NCBI GenBank assembly: GCA_903813345.2
Contig: CAIIXF020000011.1
Coordinates: forward strand, 18,771,754-18,835,753
From: Owenia fusiformis
Lineage: Eukaryota; Annelida; Polychaeta; Sabellida; Oweniidae
Reading direction: 5' to 3'
DNA length: 64,000 nucleotides
Under the pieces are notes generated by a model that was given only the letters and a program-made list of their open reading frames with translations, had not been told where the DNA came from and did not search any database. A program made the position numbers and the translations under genes. Numbering within the stretch: position 1 is the stretch's first letter; each line of letters opens with the position of its first letter. Of the stretch, positions 13,501 through 25,500 are shown piece after piece.

Positions 13501-16500
13501 TTTCTGTAGGTTGCAGCCCTGACTGAGTGGTTGGATAGAACAGAGTCCAACCTGACACTTCTCTCAACTGATGTACACTGTAGTGTAATGTATGTGTTTG
13601 TTTCTGTAGGTTGCAGCCCTGACTGAGTGGTTGGATAGAACAGAGTCCAACCTGACACTTCTCTCAACTGATGTACACTGTAGTGTAATGTATGTGTTTG
13701 TTTCTGTAGGTTGCAGCCCTGACTGAGTGGTTGGATAGAACAGAGTCCAACCTGACACTTCTCTCAACTGATGTACACTGTAGTGTAATGTATGTGTTTG
13801 TTTCTGTAGGTTGCAGCCCTGACTGAGTGGTTGGATAGAACAGAGTCCAACCTGACACTTCTCTCAACTGATGTACACTGTAGTGTAATGTATGTGTTTG
13901 TTTCTGTAGGTTGCAGCCCTGACTGAGTGGTTGGATAGAACAGAGTCCAACCTGACACTTCTCTCAACTGATGTACACTGTAGTGTAATGTATGTGTTTG
14001 TTTCTGTAGGTTGCAGCCCTGACTGAGTGGTTGGATAGAACAGAGTCCAACCTGACACTTCTCTCAACTGATGTACACTGTAGTGTAATGTATGTGTTTG
14101 TTTCTGTAGGTTGCAGCCCTGACTGAGTGGTTGGATAGAACAGAGTCCAACCTGACACTTCTCTCAACTGATGTACACTGTAGTGTAATGTATGTGTTTG
14201 TTTCTGTAGGTTGCAGCCCTGACTGAGTGGTTGGATAGAACAGAGTCCAACCTGACACTTCTCTCAACTGATGTACACTGTAGTGTAATGTATGTGTTTG
14301 TTTCTGTAGGTTGCAGCCCTGACTGAGTGGTTGGATAGAACAGAGTCCAACCTGACACTTCTCTCAACTGATGTACACTGTAGTGTAATGTATGTGTTTG
14401 TTTCTATAGGTTGCAGCCCTGACTGAGTGGTTGGATAGGACAGAGTCCAACCTGACACTTCTCTCAACTGATGCTCCTAACCCTGAGGATCAACTCACCT
14501 TAGAGGAGCAACTGGTCCTGGTTAAGGTATTGAAATATGCTATACCTTGTACATGTATCAAAAATGATGATGAGATTTACACATTTTCAATTTATTTCTA
14601 AATCTTCTTCAGGTAAACTGAATCAGAATTATTTTCAATTATGACTGAAGAAGATTTAAAAATAAATCAAAAATTTGTAAATCCCAATCATTTTTGGTGT
14701 TTTTAACACTTATTAACATAATACATTGTATGTATCACCATAAGATTTCTTTATATTGTTTTACATATATTTAAAACAGCTTCTACAAATGAAAGTTAAT
14801 ATATGACTTTCTGGTACATGTATCTACAATATCTATTGAATTATCAATAAAAGCTCCAAGCTAGACTCATAGCATTGTTCCTTTAGACTTTCAAACGATG
14901 GATATACCATAAAAAGGCTGAATAGTTCCATATGTGAATTTTATCATGTTTAAATAAATCAAGATTTAGATTGTTATATCATATTATATCATTTACAACT
15001 TTTCCATTTCCCAATATATTTCAGGACAGTGATAGTGAACTACAGGAGCATGCAGTTGACCTTGAGCATATACAGATGGTCTCCCGTAGTCTCCTACAGG
15101 AGATCAAATTAAGTAAGGAATGTTTGTATATATAATGCAGATAATTTAAAGGGTGACCCAACAGAACATACAAATCTTTGAATCAAGGTTCTGGGTTATA
15201 CCTTTTTGGGTCAACCTGTATGACCAAGTATTGCCATTTTTGAAAAAATGTGATATTATCATGAAAAATCATGACATTTACAAGTCTTGATTATGTATAC
15301 AGTAAAATCTGTAAAGTAGAGGACCTTCACAAGTGGAACACTTTAAAGTTCTATTACTCATTAACTTAATGCAAAAGGAACCTCTGTATGTGGAACACTT
15401 TTCAAATGGAACCTTATTTAGAGGTAATACATGTGTTCCACTGACATGGGTTTAACTATATTTCAAGTTGATTATTACAGGAAATATTTTAGTTATTGTA
15501 TTCATTCATTGAACATTTTTTGATTCATTGAAAATTTTACCTTTAAGGTGGAGAAAACCCTGAGCAAATTGAGAGTGTGTTGTCGCAACTAGAGTCACGT
15601 TGGAAAGAGTTGAATCTTCTCCTAGAGACCACACATGCCAATACGCTACTCGCCATGGAGACCAACAAGTTCTATGATGAGTTGAAATCTCTTCAGGAAA
15701 TTGTGGGAAGCTACGAAAAGTGGATCTCAACATCTGAGAGGGTAAGTACTCATCTTATTTATTCCATGCTCATGTCTGTCGAATGTATAGTTCATGGAAA
15801 ATGGCATACTGTGGATCTTATTTCAACCCCTATTATAAGAAAACCTAGGATAGCATCATCAGAGGAACAGTTAATTTTTCCACATTTTAAACAGACCTTT
15901 GTGTGGACATAAACAACATGGGCCAGTCTTTGAAAACAGCAACGAACATGCTATACAATGAACTACAAACCAATTAACTACAACTTCATCTAGTAAAATC
16001 AATTCTGTGAACTAGTAATCAGACAAAACATGAAAAATCCTAAAAGATCTCCTAAATCCTAAGATTAAAGATAGACTAAGAATAAAGTAATATTTCTGTG
16101 TGTTAAGGTGACTGAAGAGGCTAAATCCTAAAATGAAACAAAGGCCAGTAATAATATTGTATTTCTTTGTGTTAAGGTGGCTGAAGAGGCAACAGACATC
16201 AGTAAACAGTTGGAACAATGTCGTGTTAAACTGAAGGCAATGAAGGCTCATGATACAGAAGTTGAACGTGTGAATGACCAGTTGAACATCTTAAAAGTCC
16301 AGGCATCCAACCAGGAGCCTCTACAAGGAGATATGGACTCCCTAAACAATAGATGGTCCAGTGTCTACAAGAAAATAGGTAAAAATATATAGTGTGGAAA
16401 TAATGGGTCACAAATAAAGTGGAGCACATCAGGGTGAAAATCAGTCACATACAAGGTGGAAATGGGGCACATACAAGGTGGAAATGGGGCACATACAATG

Positions 16501-19500
16501 TGGAAATGGGGCACATACAATTTGAAAGAGGGTAACATACAAGGTAGATGTTAGACCCACCTACATTGTGTAAGTGGGTCACATGCATTGTTTAAATAGG
16601 CCATAAGGTTGGGGGTCACAGCAGTACATTCCATAGAATGAATAGATGAATAAATTGGTGTCTGTATAGATATACTTCTTTTCTATTAATATTTGGTCGT
16701 TTTTTGAGGTTATGTGTTTAGTAGACTGTTTAGAAGTTATTCAACCCTCTATAATGCTAATGTCTACCCTCATAGTTTCTAATCATTTTCTGATGACCAC
16801 CTTTTTACATGTAGTAACTAATCATTCTCTAACATCACCTGATGTTACAGTTATGATATTACATTAGAGGCACATAGACCTAATATTTCAATGTAGTTTC
16901 TTAAAGGTTCAGACCCATTTACTAACTTTTTTTAGACTGACAAAAACTGGTGTTATGGGTTAGCATCTTTAAGATATTTGACCTCAGTTTTCACATATTG
17001 ATTTGCACTTGAATCAATCACCAGAAATGTTAATCAATTAATTTTTGTGCGATATTTGTATTGTTTCTTTTGAATGTTGAGTAGGCGCCCATTTGTGGTA
17101 TTAACTATCGAGATTTATTTGTCACTTTCGTATGATGTTAGAGTTTGTATCTGACGGTGAGTTTATGTATTGCATGCTTCATGCTTCTCGTTTCGTGCTT
17201 CATCAATATACTTGCATAGTTTTAGTTTGTACTTTATGGTCTTCATGTACTCCTGTACTTTATGTACTGCACTCCCCTATGTATACTTTGACCTTGATGT
17301 ACTCATGTATCTATATGTTCTCCTCGTTGTTATGTGCAATCTTCATGTAGTCATATATTTGGACTCTCCAACCTTCGTATACTCCTGTATGTACCATTAT
17401 GTGACCTATGACCCTTTATTTACTCATGTATGTACTCTACAACCTTCATGTTCTCCTAAATCTCATTTGTACCGTACAACCCTCATCTACTCATGTTTGT
17501 ACCGGTACATGATCTTTATGTACTCCTGTATGTACTGTACAACCACCATGTACTCATGTATATACTGTGTGACCTTATTTATGTACTATATGACCTTCAT
17601 GTACTCCTCCTGTGCTGTATGACCTTTATGTACTCCTTTAGGTACTCTATGATCTTCATGTACTCCTCCTGTATATATTGTATGACCTTCATGTATTCTT
17701 GTATGTACTGTATGATTTTCATGTACTCCTTATGTGCTGTACGACCTTCATGTACTCATGTAGGTACTCTATGACCTTCATGTACTCCTGTATATATTGT
17801 AAACCATCATGTACTCCTGTATGTACTGAATGACCTTTATGTACTCATGTCTGTATTTTAGAGTATTATGTTGTTTGTATGTTCAAAGATATTCGTATTC
17901 TACACAATAAGTGAAATGAGAAGAAGTGGAGTGTAATTGTGTACCTTGTGGAAAATATGGAAATGAAGCATGTCTCTAAATTGTCAAATTATCTCTGATT
18001 GGTGTTTTGAATTGTTGTAATAATCATTAAGAATTCTAACATCTCAGGCAGTCGACTATCAATTATTGGTGCATGTTACAGTGCATGTTATCTGAGGATT
18101 TAGTAGAATTTGTGACAGGCTTAGAATCATTGCTTTTGGAATAATATGGGAAGATAGTGGGATATTGTACAATATGATGGTGTGGCTACTTATTGTGAAC
18201 TTCATTAAATGATTAATAAACTCAATGTATTTTGCATTTAGATAAATACATACTTTTTGTTTCTGTGTTTCACAGGTGAACGCCAACAACTTCTCAGTGA
18301 GGCTTTATCCAAGGCCCCACCTAAGGCCTTCCTTGAGGCCATGGAGGCCCTGGACAAGTGGGTCAGAGATGTTGAATCAACCGTCCAATCAGAAGCCTTC
18401 CAAGTACAGGAAGTTGATATAATGGAGGATCAGATCAGTCAGTTCAAGGTTTGTGAAAATAATTTATAAAATTTCCATAACTGACATTTGTATGCAGTTA
18501 TTTTGGCACTTTCACTCTCAAGAAAAACTGTTTCTTTGATATTCACACCAAAAAGTGACAGGTTTGAAATTTTTTCATTCACTGAAGCATACAAATTCCC
18601 ATAATACATTCGTACTTATCAGACATTTCAATCTAATATACCATAAAGATTGCACATCTATCCCATAATGCATCAAGATTTTGCAGACGTTCCAATGAAA
18701 TATGTTCCAGGAATTGCAGTCTGATGTGGAAGACCATGTTGCAAGCCTGGACTACATCAACCAAACTGGACAGGATCTGATAGCTAAGGCATCATCAGAG
18801 AAAGCTGAGAAGCTTGAGGATGACTTGAAAGGGTTGAATGATAGATGGCAGGGTGTTACTGTTGCTATAGAGGAGCGTCTTGCATTGCTTAGTAACAGCT
18901 TGGATCAGTTACGACAGCAGCAGGTGCAGTAGATTTTTTGTTCAACCAAATTAGTAGTGTACGATATCTGAAGATTTTATGAAAACTATATCAACGAAAA
19001 AATGAAAAAATTGAGGATTTGTACCATTACAATTATTTGTATATTGTGGAATATATTTTCCATATAGAGCCAAAAATTTTAAAATTTGAACAATAATTGT
19101 TACCATTATTTGTAAAATGGAGGTTAGATATTATGGGATATATTTTTTTTGATATAGAGCCAGGTTGGAGGTCTTACACGCTGGATGGAGGAGATGGACC
19201 TGTTCCTACATGCTGAGGAGGCAGCTGTGGGGGATATGGATACACTGCATGCCCAACTGCAGGAGAGCGATGTAAGAACAATTTGTATAATGTTTTTTGA
19301 ACATTCTTATTCAGGCATCATGGGCTTATGTAATGGGAGTTCATACAATTTGGGGTCATTATCCATCTAGATTCACAAGGTTTGAGTTCACATCTCACTA
19401 CCTACAGACTCTAGACCCAATGGAATCAAGGATGGTCATTAATGAAAAACAGACTCCACTTATACCATATACAGTATTTCACATATTCTCCATGCATATC

Positions 19501-22500
19501 CTTTAATTTTATATCTGCAGGGTGTTCAAGAAGATATTGGAACCTTACAGTTAAATGTAGAAAACATCAACAACACATCCGTGCAGCTTATCAAAAGCGC
19601 CAGTCCTGAGTTTGCTGAAAAACTTCAAGCTGAAGTCACAGAGTTGAACAGCAAATGGGAAATTGTTGTGCAGTTATCGCGGGAACAAAATGGCCGTCTC
19701 CGTAAAGCATTGGAGAAAAGTGAGCAGCTGAGACAACGGGTGGCTGAACTGCAAGCGTGGATAGAGAGTGTACTTAGTGAACATCTGAATAAAGATTATA
19801 TCGTTGATGATCACACCTACCTTTTGGCTCTTAATAAGAAGTTTAAGGTACAATGAAATATTCTTATATTATTGTTTAAAAAAGTATCTTTGAATATTTG
19901 GGAAAAGTTCTTATTCCTGTATTTTTTGAAGTTTTATTTGATTTAAATGAAAGTACATGTATAACAAACTGATTAGCTCTTAGCATATTTTCTTATGTAT
20001 TTTTATTATCTCACTTTTTCAAAGTGCTATATTGTTGTCATCTTGTTATATTTATTATGCATTTTGCCATTGGGGGTGCCATGATTTGTGGCGTGTCATG
20101 GAAAATGGATGCATTTTTTATTGTGCTATATTTTTATCTGTTTTATTGGTAATGAAACTACAAACCAAGGATTTTAGTTAACTAAACAGTGTCAATAGCA
20201 TACAAATTATACAACATATTAAGTCACTGTCTTTATTGTCAAATGATGTTTCATGTTGTTATTCCCTAGTATATAAATGAATGTTTCTAGAAACTTCAAA
20301 ATGATGTTGCTGACAAGAGTGCTGAGGTTGATGAAGTGGAGAGAATGTGTAATGAAGTGTTAGCTTCAGGTCCAGAGGCAGGCCTACCTGAGACCTCTTC
20401 CTCCCTTGCACAGTTAACCAGCAATTGGGCACAGCTACAGCAGAAGACCAAAGACTCTGCACAAAGGTTACAACTTGCAACTCAGAACTGGGACCAGCTA
20501 AATGGTACCTCCTTTTTACATTTTTGGTTCTCTGATCCTAAATAGAGAAATAGTCAACTAAGTTGAAAAATTGCACTCAGCATACTTCCCAAAATAGCTT
20601 TGGTGCACAATTCCAACAAAGTTTTGCATTCTAAAACAAACTAAAATAAAAAAAGTGTACTTTTATTATATGGGATATAGCCAAATCGGAATATTATTTA
20701 ACCTCAATCCTTGAGTTTTTGCTACTCATTTCTTGTACAAAATCATGACAAATTGTTATGGTCTAGTTAAATATGAGAATATTATAGATGGCGATAAATG
20801 ACTTGGTTACAGGTTTACTAGAAGAGGAGAACAGTTACCTTGACAACCTGGAGAAGATGCTGAATGCCTCACCAAAGTCCAGTGCTGATGCCGAGGAGAT
20901 CTCTGAGGAATTAGACGTAAGAAAACATATTTGGTCTTCGTTTCTTCTTTGTTTGCATTCACATACATTTTACTAATATATCGACTCATGTGCTTAATTT
21001 CAATTTGTATTATGAAATGTATTCACAAGGAAAGGCTTATCAAGAGTGGTTTTCTTAAAGTGTACAAAGTTATAGTCATAATACAGGAGGAAGAAGTGTC
21101 AGTCTAAGAAAATCATATTGTTAAACAAATTTGGTTTTCCTGTAAAGTAGAATGACTTCCCCATTATATCCATGACATTAGACATATTGTTTCAAAAAAC
21201 ACTTATTTTATCTACAGGAACTTGAATCATTTGTGCGCGAGCATTCACTCCAGAATAAATCTGATATTGAGGCTGTAAGCGAGACATTGATCAATGATCA
21301 CATAATGGCAGATGTTGTTCAGAAACAAATGGACACTTTCACGCTACGTTTCACTCAGCTAGACCAGCAGGCCAAGCAACGTATCGAGACCCTGGAGCTG
21401 TCAATCACGCAGGCTCAGAACATGGAACGCCAGATGTTGGAGATGTCGCAGTGGGTGATGGAGGTCCATGATCTTCTGCAGTCACGACTTGATGCTGATA
21501 TGCTGGCTGGTAAGGATATCATTCTTACACATTCTGATATGAAAGGTGTGACACTAAATCAAGATATTGAGAAAGTACAGTGTGAAACACAATATACAAC
21601 ATTGTGAACACAAAACTGATTTTAAAATGTGAAAGTGGGCAACCAGGCTTGGAAAATTGTGTTTAGATAACGCTTGAAATTGTTTAGAATAAGGACTGTA
21701 ATTGCTAATTATAACTTAATTTTGGATCTCAATTACAGTACAGAGATTTTCCAACAAATTGCTTTAATTAATAGTTTCACTGCAGACACTCCTACATTCT
21801 TTGCCATTTGATTGGTGGTTATATTTGTTGTTCAATGCCTCTATGTTTCCCAACAGGAGATATGCCAGATGAGTACGAGTCTCTGAAGACAGAGTTTAGT
21901 CAGCAAGAGGCATTCCTAGATGACCTCTCCAAGCAGGTAGCAGAGTACAAAATGGCAGGGAAGATAGAAGCTGCTAGTAGGCTGGAGCAACAGATTGTCC
22001 TCTTAAAGGTATGTTTTGTCCTCCTTGTGGTAACATATTGTCCTTGAGGTGACATTGTCCACCTTCATTAACCTCCTTGAAGTAACATCATTCTCCTTGA
22101 AGTACCATTATCCTCACTGAGGTATCATTGTCCTCCTTGAAGTGACATTGTCCTTGAAGTAACATTGTCCTCCTTCAAGTACCATCGTCCTCATTGAGGT
22201 ATCATTGTCCTTGAAGTAACATTGTCATCCTTGAAGTAACATTGTCCTCATTCAGGTATCATTGTCCTCCTTGAAGTAACAGAATAAAAAATTTACCAAT
22301 TAAGTATACTACTTTTCAGTCCCACTTCACAGAGGTTGAAGTAAAATTCAAAAAATTCCAACGTCCTATAGACTTTGAACCAAAGTTAAGCCACACTAAA
22401 CGTGTCTTGGATGAAGTAGAAGAGCGAATACATCTTATAGAGTTACGCAGTGAAGATCCTGAAGTGGTGCAGACCCAACTTGATCAATGCATGGTAAGTG

Positions 22501-25500
22501 TTCACCTGTGGCTCATAAAAAGTCACTTTGAAACCCCAATTATGCTAATAACATGTTTTCTGATGCAGAGTCTGAACTGACCTTTTTTTATGGTTTTCAC
22601 AATTTAAAGTATCAATAGACTGATGTTGAGGCATCATTGGCTTGCCTTTTTCATTATAATTTTTGACTTTTCAGTTCCATTCAATTTAGTTGACTATGTT
22701 TTGTGTACACCCCGAATCCACACTCTGAAATCTGTTTGAGTCTATGGTACAGTATGGTACAGTACGATGCCATATTTTAAAAGCTGAAATGGTTCTGGAC
22801 AGTACTGTTGTGAATTGGTAGTGTAAGTAATTACAGCATTCCTTATTCAGTCTTAATTGTGATCGAAATGTCATATTATGTGTTTTCATGCTTTACAAAC
22901 CTTGCATTTTTCAGAAATTCTACAAGAACCTGAGTGAGATCAAAGGAGAGGTGGAATATGTTATCAAAACAGGCAGGAAGATTGTAGAACAGAGACAGGT
23001 TGACTTCCCTGACAAACTAAGTGCTCAGCTAGATGCCATTAAGATGCAGTATAATGAACTAGGATCACAGGTACTTGATTTTGTTGCACCTTCCAGGATA
23101 CCATATCCTTACCTGGAACAAAATCAGTATCCTTTAAACAACAGTCAACTTGAAACACCAACAAAACAATAAATTTCATATCAAGCTTGAAGATTAATTT
23201 TAGGATGTCCCTTTCTTAATATTAATGAATTTGGAATTTGGACACAACGAAGATTGCTTCCAACATTTTACACTCTGTCCCTTGTGATTTCTTAAGTATT
23301 TTATGCCATCTATTTCTAATGACGTAACATTTCTAGGTGACCAGTGGTAAAGCAGACCTAGAGAAAGCACTGAAGTTGGCCAAGAAGTTGCAGCGAGAAG
23401 TGACCACTCTACAGACATGGGTCAACAAGACAGCAGCCCAGCTGAACAGGAAAGAAGCCATACTTGCCCCCAGGAACATTGAAGAGGAATACAAGTGGAT
23501 TGAGGTACTCATTTTATCACATTTACAACCCTCAAGTCTTGCCTCAATTCATGCCAATCACATTCTCACTTGACATTAAAGGAGCTCATGATTAGAGCCA
23601 TTTTGCCCTTGGGTCCCTTTATGGTGTTGTCATATCTGCAAGTAATGTTTATTGACACATATGATTTTGGTTACAAAACTTGGAATGAAAAAGTTTCATC
23701 AGTTGGAAATGAATACTATTTTGATATTAATTTTGAATATTTTGAATACATCCTTGGTTCATCTATGGATTTTTGATTTTTCAGACAAAAGAGCGAGAAC
23801 AGGAAAGTCAGGGAGCAAATCTTGCTTCGTTGGATGATATCCTCAACCAATTACAAGATTTGGCTACCGATGAAGGTGTGCTACAGGGAGCCAATCACAA
23901 CAACCGTCAGCTTCACCTCCAATGGGAGAATTTGGAGACGAGACTCGCTGCTCGACGTAGTTCTCTACAGGTATTGCTATTTCTTGCTTTCAGAGCATGC
24001 ATGGGCAAAAAGGCTTTTTTCAGATGAAATATATAACATTTATTATCTTACCAAATTATGTTGGGAAAACGAGACATTCACCATCCACCTGCCATTACAC
24101 CCCTCAAAAAATTTGGTGGCTGGTGATTGCTCCTCCGTGGAGATGCCATTTAAAGTTATGGTCTTAGTCCCTTGTTAAAAATGGCTTGCATATATAAGCT
24201 TTATTCTTGCTGTGGTATTACATCATCTTAAATCAACTTAAACACTGTATTAATAATTAATGAAGGCCTTTAAAACAACAAAACTTAAATAAACTAATCA
24301 CAGACCCAGCTTATAAGTAATAAAAAATTATATCTATTTGAAAATATTTCCATGTACTAAAGTTCAAGCCTATTAAACACTCCCATTTATTGTCATTATT
24401 AAAAGATTGAATTTTGAATAATTAGTCTAATAAGAGGGGGAGAAACCCCAGGGTTCAAATATGATGACATACGCTTATAATGTAAATCTGTATTGAGATG
24501 ACATCGTCGCTGATTGGTTTAGGTCAATTTGAAAACTTTGAAAACCAAGATGGAGGGAAGTATAAATATACATACTTCAGGGAAAGGAGGTGCGCGAAGG
24601 AGGAGGAAATCGTATGTCATCAATTGAATCATGGGATTTTCCCTCCTCTTTAATCTAGTGGTTTCTAACTTACACTTATCTGTCTACTGATTGGTTAAAA
24701 CACTAAGAGGCTATCTGTTGTATAACCTATACTAGTCAGATCACAGATATCTAAAGGTTTTGCTTCATAAGTTGTCAGTTAGTTTATTGCAATGCAGTGT
24801 TCTCCTCAGCTTACAACTGGAGTAGTTATTAAACATCTGAAGAATACCTTGCACTCAGTTCAAAATTTATTTATACGCAGTTGAAAATTCTTATCTAGCT
24901 TCATCAAGCTTGCCTGGTTGAACGTCGTGAATGATCGTTGGGGCCTACAATGACTATTTTCAGAATCACGAAAACTGGATGTATTTCTTACTAGATGAAT
25001 TAAAACAAGAATTGTTTGCCCCAGTCAAGTAAAATTCCTGAGGAGAACACTGTAAAAGACTAACAGCTACTATATCAGCATGGTTATGTGGCTTGTTTTC
25101 TATATTATGATATCATTAACACATTCTAGGAACAGAATCAGAAGCTAGAGGAGATCTATGTTGACTTCCAGTCATCCATAGGTATCATAACACAGTGGCT
25201 AGAAACAATGGAACCACAACTAGCCAGGCCAATGACTGACTCAGATATAGACACTGTAAAGGTAATTCTAACATTTATATTAAGGTAGGCAGAGAATGAG
25301 TAATTTCTGGTACATTTCTGTAAACATTCTTATATACTTGAGAACTCGATAGATGGTATAAAAATGAGTGGGTTAGATTGTGAATATGATAAGTCTCACA
25401 AATTGATTTTGTCAGTAGATGTATTGCCAAAATAAATTGATATTTTATCTTCTGTAATGATACACTCATCCCCTGCCATCTATACGAGACTCAAATAACA

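Larger units (their letters stand above)
16379..18275 (+). other. Intron a18 with two minisatellites
   Basis: Apart from the arrays at 16425-16560 and 17180-17860, I see only AT-rich intron. Long open frames at 17132-17774 are translations of the repeat. Confidence 0.65.
23971..25129 (+). other. Intron a30 with two TIR elements
   Basis: It holds the elements at 24430-24652 and 24795-25052; the rest is AT-rich. Confidence 0.65.

Noticed and set aside
12598-14467. Series of overlapping 67-codon - strand frames ([15 protein letters not shown]...)
   Set aside because: Antisense shadow of the 100-bp array of exon a15; no independent signals.
12686-14473. CRISPR-like regular repeat structure
   Set aside because: There are no variable spacers; the whole 100-bp unit is repeated, and it contains a eukaryotic splice acceptor and coding sequence.
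17132-17774. Hydrophobic frames of up to 150 codons on +
   Set aside because: They consist of low-complexity translations of the degenerate catgtactcctgtatgtact repeats; no splice or start context.
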